Origin: an uncultured Oscillospiraceae bacterium
GTDB taxonomy: Bacteria; Bacillota; Clostridia; Oscillospirales; Ruminococcaceae
NCBI GenBank assembly: GCA_910587335.1
Contig: CAJUMG010000004.1
Location: 5,267-69,266, forward strand
Direction of reading: 5' to 3'
DNA length: 64,000 bases
Every line of letters begins with the position of its first letter. Position 1 is the stretch's first letter. Made by a program: the position numbers and the translations under genes. Under the pieces are notes generated by a model. That model was not told the DNA's origin. It ran no database searches and saw nothing but the letters and a program-made list of their open reading frames with translations. Below are positions 1-7,530 of the stretch, in pieces.

Positions 1-2
1 CC

Positions 3-383
3 ATGAAGCGCGTGATCCTGTGTATCGCCATTTTGCTGGTGATCATGCTTTTATGCACCGCCAGCCTTGTGACCACCTCCCGGTACCAATACGTTCTCAC
101 CCAAGAGGTGCGGGACCTAGAGCAGGCAATTTACCAAAAAACCTTTGAGCAGCTTTCTGCTCAGGCAGCGGCTTTGTGTCAGAAGTGGATGGAAGCCGAG
201 CATGTGCTGATCCGCTTTATCCGCCACACCCAACTGGACGAGATCACCAGCGCTATGGCCCGTTTGGAAATGCTGGCAAAATACGGGGATCTTTCCGAAT
301 TTTCCGCTGAGCTGGGCCGGATTAAAAGCTTGCTGCACCACATCTATGATTCAGAGCTTCCCTATCTGCGCAATATTCTCTAG
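3..383 (+). CDS. DUF4363 family small membrane-anchored protein
   Basis: A 126-residue protein. Residues about 5-25 form one hydrophobic N-terminal segment (signal anchor), and the rest is amphipathic and helical, as in the DUF4363 family. That family has no established biochemical function; in Clostridia it commonly follows a DUF421 (YetF-like) membrane protein gene, which would lie just left of the window. The ATG sits at base 3, so its ribosome binding site is outside the window and the start cannot be checked. The stop at 383 lies only 29 bases from the convergent deacetylase stop, and I see no clear hairpin between them. Family assignment rests on overall pattern and length. Confidence 0.7.
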   Translation: MKRVILCIAILLVIMLLCTASLVTTSRYQYVLTQEVRDLEQAIYQKTFEQLSAQAAALCQKWMEAEHVLIRFIRHTQLDEITSAMARLEMLAKYGDLSEFSAELGRIKSLLHHIYDSELPYLRNIL

Positions 384-412
384 TGCGTTAAAAAGCCCCT
401 GTCTGCATTCTT

Positions 413-1243
413 CTACTCTTTTTCGTCGTTATTGTTAAACTGAATCGGCTGGACCTTTTCGGTCAATTTTTCAAAACGATACCCCTGTGCTGTCAGCTGG
501 TCAATAACCGGCCCCACCGCTTGGGCGGTAGAAACCCGCATTGTATCGTCGTGGCAAAGGATAATGACCTTATCCTTGTCCTTAGCGCCTTTTACAATAT
601 TACGAATGAGTGTATCGGTGTCGGTCATGTAGGATTTGTCATCGCCGGATACCAAATTCCAATCGTAATAGATATATCCTCTGCGCCGCATTTCGATCCG
701 GATGGCCTTTTGGACCGAAGGACTGGCAAAGCTATTTTTTACGCTGCCGCCTGGAAAACGGAAAATCTTTGGTTCCACACCGGTGGCGGTGAAAATCTTT
801 TCCCGGATTTTGTGAAAATCGGCCAGGTAATTTTCTACACTGGCATAGATGTCTCCGTATTCATGGGAATAGGTGTGCATGCCGATGCTGTGTCCCTCAT
901 CGACGATTCGTTTTAGAATCGCGTCGGAATCGACACCGGGCGACTCCTGGCCGGTAACAAAAAAGGTGGCCTTTACCCCTTTTTCCTTCAGGGTATCCAA
1001 AATGGCAATGGTGTTTTTGGAGGGACCGTCATCAAAGGTGTAGTAGACTACCTTTCCCTCTTCTTTTTCAAATACGTCTGTGGGTTCCACATACATATCC
1101 GGATACAAATCCTTATAGGCCGAGTCGGACATCGTGTTAGCGGAGAGGAAAAATTGGCCCACCCCCCACAGTAATCCACAGCAGGCCGCCACGGCAGTCA
1201 CTGTAAGTATCTTGATTTTACTGCATTTGATTAAACAGAACAT
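413..1243 (-). CDS. Membrane-anchored polysaccharide deacetylase (NodB domain)
   Basis: A 276-residue protein with a hydrophobic signal anchor at about residues 10-33 and an extracytoplasmic NodB homology domain (carbohydrate esterase 4). The first metal/catalytic motif reads TFDDGPS and the second reads GMHTYSHEYG, giving the H-x3-H metal pair. The later FRFPGG motif and the LCHDD motif with the catalytic histidine are also present. Such enzymes remove acetyl groups from N-acetylated sugars of peptidoglycan or other wall polymers, and the anchor places this one at the outer membrane face. The exact substrate (GlcNAc, MurNAc or an exopolysaccharide) cannot be told from sequence. It is separated from the upstream minus-strand regulator by a strong terminator hairpin, so it is probably transcribed independently. 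Confidence 0.88.
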   Translation of the reverse strand: MFCLIKCSKIKILTVTAVAACCGLLWGVGQFFLSANTMSDSAYKDLYPDMYVEPTDVFEKEEGKVVYYTFDDGPSKNTIAILDTLKEKGVKATFFVTGQESPGVDSDAILKRIVDEGHSIGMHTYSHEYGDIYASVENYLADFHKIREKIFTATGVEPKIFRFPGGSVKNSFASPSVQKAIRIEMRRRGYIYYDWNLVSGDDKSYMTDTDTLIRNIVKGAKDKDKVIILCHDDTMRVSTAQAVGPVIDQLTAQGYRFEKLTEKVQPIQFNNNDEKE

Positions 1244-1299
1244 AATTGATCCACCAACCTTCTGTTTTTAAATGTATTTCTCCTCTTTGTCCGTTTATG

Positions 1300-1350
1300 T
1301 GCAGAAAAAGAAAAACAGGCGAAAAATTCGCCTGTTTTTCTTTTTCTGCA
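1300..1350 (-). terminator. Perfect 24-bp hairpin terminator after the XRE-repeat gene
   Basis: Bases 1300-1323 and 1327-1350 are exact reverse complements (24 bp) around an AAA loop. The stem has a GC-rich core near the loop (CAGGCGAA) and A/T-rich flanks that provide U tracts in both directions. It lies between two same-strand genes, 22 bases past the stop of the regulator at 1373-2101, so it most likely ends that transcript and insulates the deacetylase gene. Confidence 0.8.
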
Positions 1351-1372
1351 CTTTCCTTTAAAATACTTTGCC

Positions 1373-2101
1373 CTATCCTTTTTCTGCGGATCCGCTCTCC
1401 GGCTGCACAGGCGCGGTTTGCATTTGATCGGAAACCTGTTCAAATACCACCTTGCCGCCTGCCCGGACACCCTTTTGTACGCTTCCCTTGACATTCACAT
1501 TTTTCCCGGCGCTGATTTTCCCGCCGACGTTTTGACCGACCTGGCAGTCTTTTCCCGCATGGACATTGCCTCCAACGCCGCCATGGATCACAGCATCCTT
1601 TCCGGCGGTTACGCTGCCGGCTTTTACATCACCTAAGATCGTAACATCTTTTCCAGCGGTGGCGGATCCCCCAATATCTTTTTCGCAGGTTAAGTTAACC
1701 GCACAATGGACGTTTTGAACTGGACCGTTATAACGGAACATCATATTCTGCCGTTCGTTTCCGATAAAGAATCGGCGCAGACGGTGCCCCTGATAGACCA
1801 CCACATGAAAATCCCCGTTATCCGGCCAAGGCAAGTTCTGTACAATGCCGATAGGCGGCTGATCCGGGATCTCGACTGTTTTTTCCGGGAGGCCAAACAG
1901 ACTGTCGATGGTCACATCAAATATCCCGGCGATCTGTGGAAGCAGTCCAATATCCGGGCAGGAATGCTTCGATTCCCACTTGCTGACAGCCTGCGGGCTG
2001 ATGCCCAATTGGGCGGCAAGCTGTTCCTGGGTCATATTCGCTTTCTTACGTAAGCTGCTGATTGTATCACATAACCTATCATAGTAATTCCGTTCTTCCA
2101 T
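1373..2101 (-). CDS. XRE-family regulator with bactofilin-like repeat tail
   Basis: A 242-residue protein in two parts. Residues about 8-70 are a helix-turn-helix of the XRE/Cro-C1 type (MTQEQLAAQLGIS followed by AVSKWES), which should bind DNA. Residues about 85-130 form a linker. Residues about 135-225 contain about five copies of a ~16-residue glycine/valine repeat carrying an AGKD/AGKN/AGGK signature, the kind of periodicity seen in beta-helical bactofilin-type or polymer-forming domains. The Shine-Dalgarno AAGGAGG lies a few bases before the ATG. The target genes are unknown. The tail could drive multimerisation or respond to a cell-envelope signal; that is inference. Confidence 0.75.
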   Translation of the reverse strand: MEERNYYDRLCDTISSLRKKANMTQEQLAAQLGISPQAVSKWESKHSCPDIGLLPQIAGIFDVTIDSLFGLPEKTVEIPDQPPIGIVQNLPWPDNGDFHVVVYQGHRLRRFFIGNERQNMMFRYNGPVQNVHCAVNLTCEKDIGGSATAGKDVTILGDVKAGSVTAGKDAVIHGGVGGNVHAGKDCQVGQNVGGKISAGKNVNVKGSVQKGVRAGGKVVFEQVSDQMQTAPVQPESGSAEKG

Positions 2102-2378
2102 AGGTGGGACCTCCTTCTGTTTCTGCTTGCCATGGCACTTTTCATTGTACCGGTCAGAGCGATTTGTGGCAATAGACCGCTCGTTGATTTTTTATAAACT
2201 ATTGGTTGTATGGCCTATAAGCCACCTAAAATTCCCACGAAACGCATCTGTTTTCTTCTCAACCAGCGGTTGTTTCGATATTATACAGCACAAAATTTCC
2301 TTGTTTATCCCTTTATTTCATGATATCCTAGGTATAAGAAGATATGTCGTGCCAATTTTGTAAACAAGGGGTATTATT
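2102..2378. promoter_or_regulatory. Divergent intergenic region with an inverted repeat
   Basis: This 277-base A/T-rich gap separates the minus-strand XRE gene from the plus-strand C39-like gene. It holds an inverted repeat CAACC-AGC-GGTTG (2260-2272) and a possible plus-strand promoter, TTGTTT (2301-2306) with a 17-base spacer to TATCCT (2324-2329). An open frame at 2127-2363 has no coding character and is not called. The repeat could be an operator for the neighbouring regulator, which is untested inference. Confidence 0.4.
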
Positions 2379-2960
2379 ATGAAATATTTAAACCAACTGG
2401 ATTACGCTGATGTTCCTTATCCCACCGACGTAAAAAACCCAGACAGTCCCATGAAGGACGGTAGCATCAAAAGAGCCGGATGTGGTTTATGCTGCCTTTG
2501 CATGGCAGTCGACCGGCTTACTACCGAGTCTCTGCCGCTGTTGGAATGCCGTGATCTGGCGGTGGAGCACAAAGCAAATCTCGATCCTGGCACCGATCTG
2601 GAGGTACTCAGCCCGGTTATCGCAGAAAAATTCCACCTGCGTTATGAACCGACCGATGATCTTCAGAAGATGATCCGTTTCGTTCAAAACGGCGGCTGCG
2701 CCATCGCCAATGTGGGCGGGGACCGGGACGACGGCCAATACACCGGCGTATTTTCTCATGGCGGGCATTTTGTCGCGGTCATCAGCGCCGACGAAAAAGA
2801 GCTTTGCATTCTGGACCCATCTTTAAAAGAGGGAAAGTTTGATGAACCCGGCCGGGAGGGCAAGGTGCGGGTTGAAGGGGTTTTCGCCTACTGCGCTCCT
2901 TCCATTCTGGATCGGGATACCGACAATCGCTCTCCCCGGTACTATTTGTTCTCTCGCTGA
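2379..2960 (+). CDS. C39-like papain-fold protein
   Basis: A 193-residue protein resembling the peptidase C39-like (C39_2) family. It has a cysteine-rich N-terminal helix start (AGCGLCCLCMA, residues about 34-44) where the nucleophile normally sits, a later SHGGHFVAVIS segment with the candidate catalytic histidine, and ILDPS with the candidate acidic residue. There is no signal peptide or transmembrane segment, so it appears cytosolic, whereas many C39_2 proteins are exported or fused to transporters. The start follows AAGGGG about 10 bases upstream. It is a single-gene unit ended by a strong terminator. Substrate unknown. Confidence 0.65.
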   Translation: MKYLNQLDYADVPYPTDVKNPDSPMKDGSIKRAGCGLCCLCMAVDRLTTESLPLLECRDLAVEHKANLDPGTDLEVLSPVIAEKFHLRYEPTDDLQKMIRFVQNGGCAIANVGGDRDDGQYTGVFSHGGHFVAVISADEKELCILDPSLKEGKFDEPGREGKVRVEGVFAYCAPSILDRDTDNRSPRYYLFSR

Positions 2961-2985
2961 TTTTCCAAAGAAAAATTGCCTGTTC

Positions 2986-3036
2986 GGATCATTCTATGCT
3001 GTCCTCCAGATAGGTCATAGAATGATCCTTTTGTTT
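2986..3036 (+). terminator. Intrinsic terminator after the C39-like gene
   Basis: GGATCATTCTATG (2986-2998) pairs exactly with CATAGAATGATCC (3016-3028), 13 bp with a 17-base loop, followed by TTTTGTTTTTT. Confidence 0.85.
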
Positions 3037-3086
3037 TTTATCGCGTACCATTCGCTGTAAAGAACTAAGAAATTTTCCGAAAATCA

Positions 3087-3115
3087 TAGAATAAAAGTAT
3101 GATTTGTGTTATAAT
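3087..3115 (+). promoter_or_regulatory. Extended -10 promoter for the MATE gene
   Basis: TATAAT at 3110-3115 is preceded by TG at 3107-3108, forming an extended -10 element. The -35 position (3087-3092, TAGAAT) is weak, which fits an extended -10 promoter. Transcription would start near 3122, about 50 bases before the MATE gene. Confidence 0.55.
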
Positions 3116-3171
3116 GGGATTATATTTTTTGAAAAATCGTATCAGGTGGTGAGATTGCCGTCACCGGGTAG

Positions 3172-4644
3172 GTGTGGCAGCAGGACATGAAGGAAGGACA
3201 ATCAAAGGTACAGGGGCTGGCTCTTGACCTGGTAGAAGAAGGCAAGGACCTATCTTTGTGGGAACAAGGCGTTCAAAAGAAAAAGGCGCCGCTCCCCCAA
3301 GGCATTACAGACAAAATGATGTATGCGGATGTAATCCGGATCGCCTGGCCATCCATGGTTGAGCTGCTTTTGACCCAGCTGGCCTCTATGGTGGATTTGA
3401 TGATGGTCGGGCAGCTGGGCGCCTGGGCGCTGACCTCTGTGGGGCTGACGACCCAGCCAAAATTTTTGTTTATGACGATCTTTCAGGCGCTGAATGTCGG
3501 TGCGACGGCGATGGTCGCCCGGTACAAGGGCGCCGGACGCGCGGATAAAGCCAACCTTGTCATGCGTCAGGCGTTGATGATGACGCTGCTGGCTTCGTTC
3601 GTTATGTCTTTTATCGGATATTTCTCCTCTGAGTGGATGGTCGGTTTTATGGGAGCGTCCGACGCGGAAAGTCTGGCCGGCGGCACCATCTATCTACAGA
3701 TTCAGATGATCGGATTTGTGCCCATGGCGCTGACCACCGCCATCACCGCTGTTTTGCGGGGAGTGGGCAATTCAAGGACGGCGATGATTTATAATGTTGT
3801 GGCAAACGCGGTAAACGTTGTCCTTAACTACTTTTTGATATACGGCCACATGGGATTCCCGGCAATGGGAATCGCCGGCGCTTCTCTGGCGACCATTTTG
3901 GGGCAGCTGGTGGCGATGATTATGGCTTTTTTCGCTGTAATGCGCCAAAACAGCGGTTATCTGCATCTGCGGCTGCGCGATGGGTTCCGTCCTGACCGGG
4001 AGTCGGTTACGGCGATCTTCAAGGTGGGGTTCCCCGCCATGATCGAACAGCTTATCATGCGCGCCGGTATCATTATCTACTCAAAAACCGTGGCCTCTTT
4101 GGGGACAGTGGCTTTCGCGACCCATCAGGTATGTATGAACATCCAAGCCCTCACCTTTATGAACGGACAAGCCTTTGGCGTTTCCGCCACCTCGCTGGTA
4201 GGACAATGTCTGGGCAAGCGCCGTCCGGACATGGCGGAACAGTACAGCCGCCGGACCCGGCAGGTGGGGATGATGGTTTCCTTGCTTTTGGCTACTTGTT
4301 TTCTGTTATTTTCCCGACAAATTGTTTCTTTGTACAATGATGACCCAGAAATCATCCAGCTTGGAGGAACCATTTTAATGTTCCTTGCGTTTATCCAGCC
4401 TTTCCAGGCTTCTCAGTTTATTTTGGCCGGTGTACTGCGCGGCGCGGGTGATACCCAGGCAATCGCGGTTATCACCTTTTTAACGGTATTGCTGGTACGT
4501 CCTGGCCTAGCTTTGCTGATGGTATATGGATTTCATTGGGGCCTGCCCGGTGCATGGGTAGCCCTAGCGGCGGATCAGCTTTTGCGTTCCCTTTTGGTTT
4601 GGCTTCGGTACAATGCCGGAAAGTGGAAGACTATTAAGGTTTAA
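3172..4644 (+). CDS. MATE family multidrug/cation antiporter
   Basis: A multi-pass membrane protein of up to 490 residues with about 12 transmembrane segments in two similar halves, typical of MATE (multidrug and toxic compound extrusion) transporters of about 450 residues. The first half contains VELLLTQLASMVDLMMVGQLG and the second half AMIEQLIMRAGIIIYSKTV, the usual start of each bundle. It should export organic cations or metabolites in exchange for sodium or protons. The first ~45 residues are charged and precede the family's usual start. A GTG at 3172 directly follows an in-frame TAG; ATG 3187 or ATG 3318 are alternatives and no convincing Shine-Dalgarno decides. Monocistronic between a promoter and a terminator. 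Confidence 0.9.
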   Translation: MWQQDMKEGQSKVQGLALDLVEEGKDLSLWEQGVQKKKAPLPQGITDKMMYADVIRIAWPSMVELLLTQLASMVDLMMVGQLGAWALTSVGLTTQPKFLFMTIFQALNVGATAMVARYKGAGRADKANLVMRQALMMTLLASFVMSFIGYFSSEWMVGFMGASDAESLAGGTIYLQIQMIGFVPMALTTAITAVLRGVGNSRTAMIYNVVANAVNVVLNYFLIYGHMGFPAMGIAGASLATILGQLVAMIMAFFAVMRQNSGYLHLRLRDGFRPDRESVTAIFKVGFPAMIEQLIMRAGIIIYSKTVASLGTVAFATHQVCMNIQALTFMNGQAFGVSATSLVGQCLGKRRPDMAEQYSRRTRQVGMMVSLLLATCFLLFSRQIVSLYNDDPEIIQLGGTILMFLAFIQPFQASQFILAGVLRGAGDTQAIAVITFLTVLLVRPGLALLMVYGFHWGLPGAWVALAADQLLRSLLVWLRYNAGKWKTIKV

Positions 4645-4661
4645 AAGGATCTGGGATACAT

Positions 4662-4694
4662 AAAAGGGAGACGGTTTTTCGTCCCCCTTTTTTT
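4662..4694 (+). terminator. Intrinsic terminator after the MATE gene
   Basis: AAAAGGGAGACG (4662-4673) pairs with CGTCCCCCTTTT (4680-4691) with one mismatch, around a GTTTTT loop, and runs into TTTTTTTA. Confidence 0.85.
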
Positions 4695-4768
4695 ATACAA
4701 TGCACCCTCAAGCACCAATAGAGTTCCCCTGCGAGAATAGAAAGATTTTTCTATTTTTTGCCTTTCTT

Positions 4769-4785
4769 TTCACAATTTGTTCACA
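4769..4785 (+). promoter_or_regulatory. TTCACA-N5-TTCACA direct repeat upstream of the fab promoter
   Basis: TTCACA at 4769-4774 and 4780-4785 are spaced 11 bases start to start, i.e. one helical turn, ending 20 bases before the -35 hexamer. This matches the arrangement bound by OmpR/PhoB-family response regulators such as Bacillus PhoP (TTHACA repeats with about 5-base spacing). A near copy lies at 31144-31160 before the two-component operon. Confidence 0.5.
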
Positions 4786-4805
4786 TTAGAGCAATACAAT
4801 ACCTA

Positions 4806-4834
4806 TTGACAAAAAGAAAACAGAGGGGTATATT
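4806..4834 (+). promoter_or_regulatory. Strong SigA-type promoter of the fatty-acid operon
   Basis: A perfect TTGACA (4806-4811), a 17-base spacer and TATATT (4829-4834). The start point near 4841 falls inside the palindromic operator, and the leader to the fabT start is about 45 bases. Confidence 0.85.
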
Positions 4835-4838
4835 CAAA

Positions 4839-4857
4839 TAGTTAGATTATCAAACTA
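4839..4857 (+). promoter_or_regulatory. FabT-like operator palindrome
   Basis: TAGTTAGAT-T-ATCAAACTA is a 9-1-9 palindrome with one mismatched pair. Its core GATTATCAAA is shared with the operator known for streptococcal FabT. It starts 5 bases after the -10 element and covers the predicted transcription start, so binding should block transcription. The first gene of the operon encodes a MarR protein, so autorepression is the natural reading. Confidence 0.75.
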
Positions 4858-4885
4858 ATAATTCATCTATGCTGGAGGAATGGGT

Positions 4886-5344
4886 ATGGATGCTTTTGCG
4901 GTAGCGCTTAACGAGGTGTTGGTAGACACTTATCACAACATTCTACAGCTTGAGGAAGAAACGCTGAAAAAAAGCGGCCGGATTCATCTTTCCATCAAGG
5001 AGATGCATCTGATCGAAGCGGTTGGAAAGGGAGAAGATCAGGGACGGACGGTCAGCGAAATCGCTGCTGCCATGAATATTACCCGCCCTACTGCCACGGT
5101 GGCGATAGGCAAGCTGGAGAAAAGAGGGTATTTAGAAAAGCAGCCTGACGATAGCGACGGTCGCACCGTCCGCGTTACACTAACCCGAAGCGGGAAGCGG
5201 ATCGATCATTTTCACCGGCGGTATCATTATAATATGGTTACAAAAATTGTGGAAGACCTGACCGAAATGGAAAAGGACAGTCTGTTTCGAGGGATCCGGA
5301 AGCTGAACGAATTTTTGAAAAAAAGCCTGGGGGAGAAAAAATGA
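4886..5344 (+). CDS. fabT: MarR-family repressor of fatty-acid synthesis (FabT-like)
   Basis: A 152-residue winged-helix protein of the MarR family. Residues about 50-110 hold the DNA-binding domain (TVSEIAAAMNITRPTATVAIGKLEKRGYL, then the wing with DDSDGRTVRVTLT), flanked by dimerisation helices. In streptococci FabT represses the fab genes, with long acyl-ACP as corepressor. Here it leads the fab operon behind a promoter overlapped by a FabT-like palindrome, which strongly supports the same role. ATG 4886 is chosen over ATG 4880 because GGAGG at 4874-4878 lies 7 bases from 4886 but only 1 base from 4880. Its stop overlaps the fabH start (ATGA), implying translational coupling. Confidence 0.85.
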   Translation: MDAFAVALNEVLVDTYHNILQLEEETLKKSGRIHLSIKEMHLIEAVGKGEDQGRTVSEIAAAMNITRPTATVAIGKLEKRGYLEKQPDDSDGRTVRVTLTRSGKRIDHFHRRYHYNMVTKIVEDLTEMEKDSLFRGIRKLNEFLKKSLGEKK

Positions 5345-6294
5345 GTTTTTGTGTATTAGGAACCGGCAGCTATGTTCCGCCTAAAGTCGTGACCAACGAT
5401 GATTTAGCATCCTTTTTGGAAACCTCTGACGAATGGATCCGGGAACGAACCGGCATCCGGCAGCGTCATGTCTGTGAGACGGAGTCCACCTGCGATTTGG
5501 CGTATCAGGCGGCTCTAGCTGCGCTGGAGCAAAGCGCCGTTAAGCCAGAGGAGCTGGATATGATCCTTTGCGCCACCATCAGCGGGGATTTCGCCACGCC
5601 GTCGGTGGCATGTGTTGTACAAAAACGTCTGGGCGCTGCTTGTCCGGCTATGGACCTTAACGCAGCCTGTTCAGGCTTTTTGTTTTTGCTGGATACGGCG
5701 GCGGGCTTTTTCGCCCGGGGCAAAGCCAAAAAGATGCTGGTCATCGGTGCGGAGCGCATCAGCAGGCTACTGGATTGGGACGACCGCAGCACCTGCGTGA
5801 TTTTTGGCGACGGAGCCGGCGCGATGGTGCTGGGTGAAGGAGACGGGTATCTTGCCTCCCAGCTGCATTCCAAGGGGGACGACGAGGTAATCCGCACCCC
5901 GGTATTCGAGGGGAAATCCCCTTTTTACAAGCGGGAGCAGGAGAATCCCTATATTCATATGAAGGGGCAGGAAACCTTTCGCTTTGCAGTAAACGCCATG
6001 ACCCATGATTTGAAACATTTGATCAAGCAGGCTGGTTTTTCTGAGGAGGAGATCAACTGGGTGATCCCCCATCAGGCCAATATTCGTATTATCGACGCAG
6101 CCAGAAAGCGGCTGAACATCCCGCCGGAGCTGTTCTGCGTAAATATTGACCGATATGGCAACACCTCTGCCGCAAGTATCCCGATGGTGATGGACGAACT
6201 CAATCGCTCTGGGGACCTGAAGCGGGGCGATCTATTGGCATTGTGCGCCTTTGGAGGCGGCCTATCCAGTGCCGCCTGTATTCTTCGCTGGTAA
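5341..6294 (+). CDS. fabH: 3-oxoacyl-ACP synthase III (FabH)
   Basis: A 317-residue condensing enzyme that joins an acyl-CoA primer to malonyl-ACP to start each fatty acid. The Cys-His-Asn triad is visible as AACSGF (cysteine near residue 111), PHQAN (histidine) and the asparagine of RYGNTSAASIP. The N-terminal GTGSYVPPKVVTNDDL segment and the length are standard for FabH. It is the second gene of the fab operon, overlapping fabT by 4 bases, and is followed by a 54-base gap before acpP. Whether it prefers acetyl-CoA or branched primers cannot be read from the sequence. Confidence 0.95.
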   Translation: MSFCVLGTGSYVPPKVVTNDDLASFLETSDEWIRERTGIRQRHVCETESTCDLAYQAALAALEQSAVKPEELDMILCATISGDFATPSVACVVQKRLGAACPAMDLNAACSGFLFLLDTAAGFFARGKAKKMLVIGAERISRLLDWDDRSTCVIFGDGAGAMVLGEGDGYLASQLHSKGDDEVIRTPVFEGKSPFYKREQENPYIHMKGQETFRFAVNAMTHDLKHLIKQAGFSEEEINWVIPHQANIRIIDAARKRLNIPPELFCVNIDRYGNTSAASIPMVMDELNRSGDLKRGDLLALCAFGGGLSSAACILRW

Positions 6295-6348
6295 GGCCGG
6301 GCATTCGGCTTTCCATATATTTTTTGTATTTTATGGGAGGAAATAAAG

Positions 6349-6579
6349 ATGATCTTTGAGAAGCTGGTTGCTGTTTTAGCAGAGCATGTGGATTGTGACC
6401 CCTCTGCCGTTACCATGGATACCACCTTTGAGGAGCTGGGCGTTGATTCGCTGGATACTGTCGATATGGTCATGGAGCTGGAGGAAGCGCTGGACATCGA
6501 GCTGGAATTGGATGAAAAAATCTCCACCGTTGGCGAAATGGTCAAGCTGGTGGAAGAAAAAATGGGCGAGAAGGAATAA
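6349..6579 (+). CDS. acpP: Acyl carrier protein
   Basis: A 76-residue acidic four-helix protein carrying the phosphopantetheine attachment motif GVDSLDTV, where the serine is modified by holo-ACP synthase. The acyl chains of fatty-acid synthesis are carried on this arm. GGGAGG lies about 9 bases before the ATG. Position between fabH and fabK and the very acidic helix after the DSL motif (MVMELEEALDIELEL) are typical. Translation here is probably strong, because ACP is needed in excess over the enzymes. Confidence 0.97.
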   Translation: MIFEKLVAVLAEHVDCDPSAVTMDTTFEELGVDSLDTVDMVMELEEALDIELELDEKISTVGEMVKLVEEKMGEKE

Positions 6580-6582
6580 ACC

Positions 6583-7530
6583 ATGATTAAGACACCGATT
6601 TGTGACATGCTGGGTATTGAATACCCGATTTTCCAGGGCGGTATGGCCTGGATTTCTGACGGAAAGCTGGCGGCGGCGGTATCGGAGGGCGGCGGCCTGG
6701 GGATTATCTCAGCCATGAACGCCGACACAAATTATCTGAAAAAGGAAATTGACATCTGCCGCGGCTTAACCAAAAAGCCCTTTGGAGTAAATGTTATGCT
6801 CATGAGTCCCCATGTGGAGGAAGTGGCAAAGCTGCTGGCCGAAGAAAAGGTCCCGGTTATTACAACCGGCGCCGGAAATCCTGGAAAATATATGAAGCTT
6901 TGGCAGGAAGCCGGCATCAAGGTGATTCCGGTGGTGGCCTCGGTCGCCATGGCCAAGCTGGTAACCCGTCAGGGCGCCTGTGCTGTGATCGCCGAAGGCG
7001 GCGAGTCCGGCGGACATGTGGGGGATTTGACCACCATGGCGCTACTTCCGCAGGTGTGCGACGCAACCCCTCTTCCGGTCATTGGGGCAGGCGGCATTGC
7101 CGATGGCCGCGGCGTTGCGGCAGCCTTTATGCTGGGCGCTGTCGGCGTACAGCTGGGCACCCGCTTTCTGGTTGCCGAAGAGTGCGGCGTGCATCAAACC
7201 TACAAAAACAAAGTTCTCAAGGCAAAGGACATCGATACGATCTCTACCGGCAAACGGCTGGGACATCCGGTACGCTGCTTAAAGACCCCCTATTCCCGTG
7301 AGTATTTCCGCAAAGAGTATGACGGAAATGTTTCGGACGAGGAGCTGGAGTCCTTTGGCGCCGGCGCGCTTCGTCTGGCCGCGGTAGAAGGCGACGAACA
7401 GCACGGCTGCTTTTTGGCAGGGCAAATCTCCGCAATGGTGAAAAAGGAACAGCCTGCCGCCGAAATGATCCGCGAAATTTTTGCTGAGGCGGAAGACGTT
7501 TTGAATGGAGCAAAAAGATGGGTAAAATAG
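6583..7530 (+). CDS. fabK: Enoyl-ACP reductase II, FMN-dependent (FabK)
   Basis: A 315-residue TIM-barrel flavoprotein of the nitronate monooxygenase/FabK superfamily, which reduces trans-2-enoyl-ACP in the last step of each elongation cycle. Visible features are the N-terminal CDMLGIEYPIFQGGMAWIS segment, the GGESGGHVG substrate/FMN loop and the GAGGIADGRGVAAAFMLGA phosphate-binding region. Position inside the fab operon separates FabK from related nitronate monooxygenases. No fabI or fabL is present in the window, so FabK is the only enoyl reductase seen, and FabK enzymes are naturally insensitive to triclosan. It overlaps fabD by 13 bases. Confidence 0.94.
   Translation: MIKTPICDMLGIEYPIFQGGMAWISDGKLAAAVSEGGGLGIISAMNADTNYLKKEIDICRGLTKKPFGVNVMLMSPHVEEVAKLLAEEKVPVITTGAGNPGKYMKLWQEAGIKVIPVVASVAMAKLVTRQGACAVIAEGGESGGHVGDLTTMALLPQVCDATPLPVIGAGGIADGRGVAAAFMLGAVGVQLGTRFLVAEECGVHQTYKNKVLKAKDIDTISTGKRLGHPVRCLKTPYSREYFRKEYDGNVSDEELESFGAGALRLAAVEGDEQHGCFLAGQISAMVKKEQPAAEMIREIFAEAEDVLNGAKRWVK

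Noticed and set aside
1231..1494. Overlapping open frames on both strands around the 24-bp hairpin
   Set aside because: They lie across the perfect palindrome and the tail of the XRE gene; similar peptides on the two strands are just a result of the inverted repeat.
2127..2363. A 78-codon plus-strand frame between the XRE and C39-like genes
   Set aside because: It has no Shine-Dalgarno, no recognisable similarity, and overlaps the promoter region.
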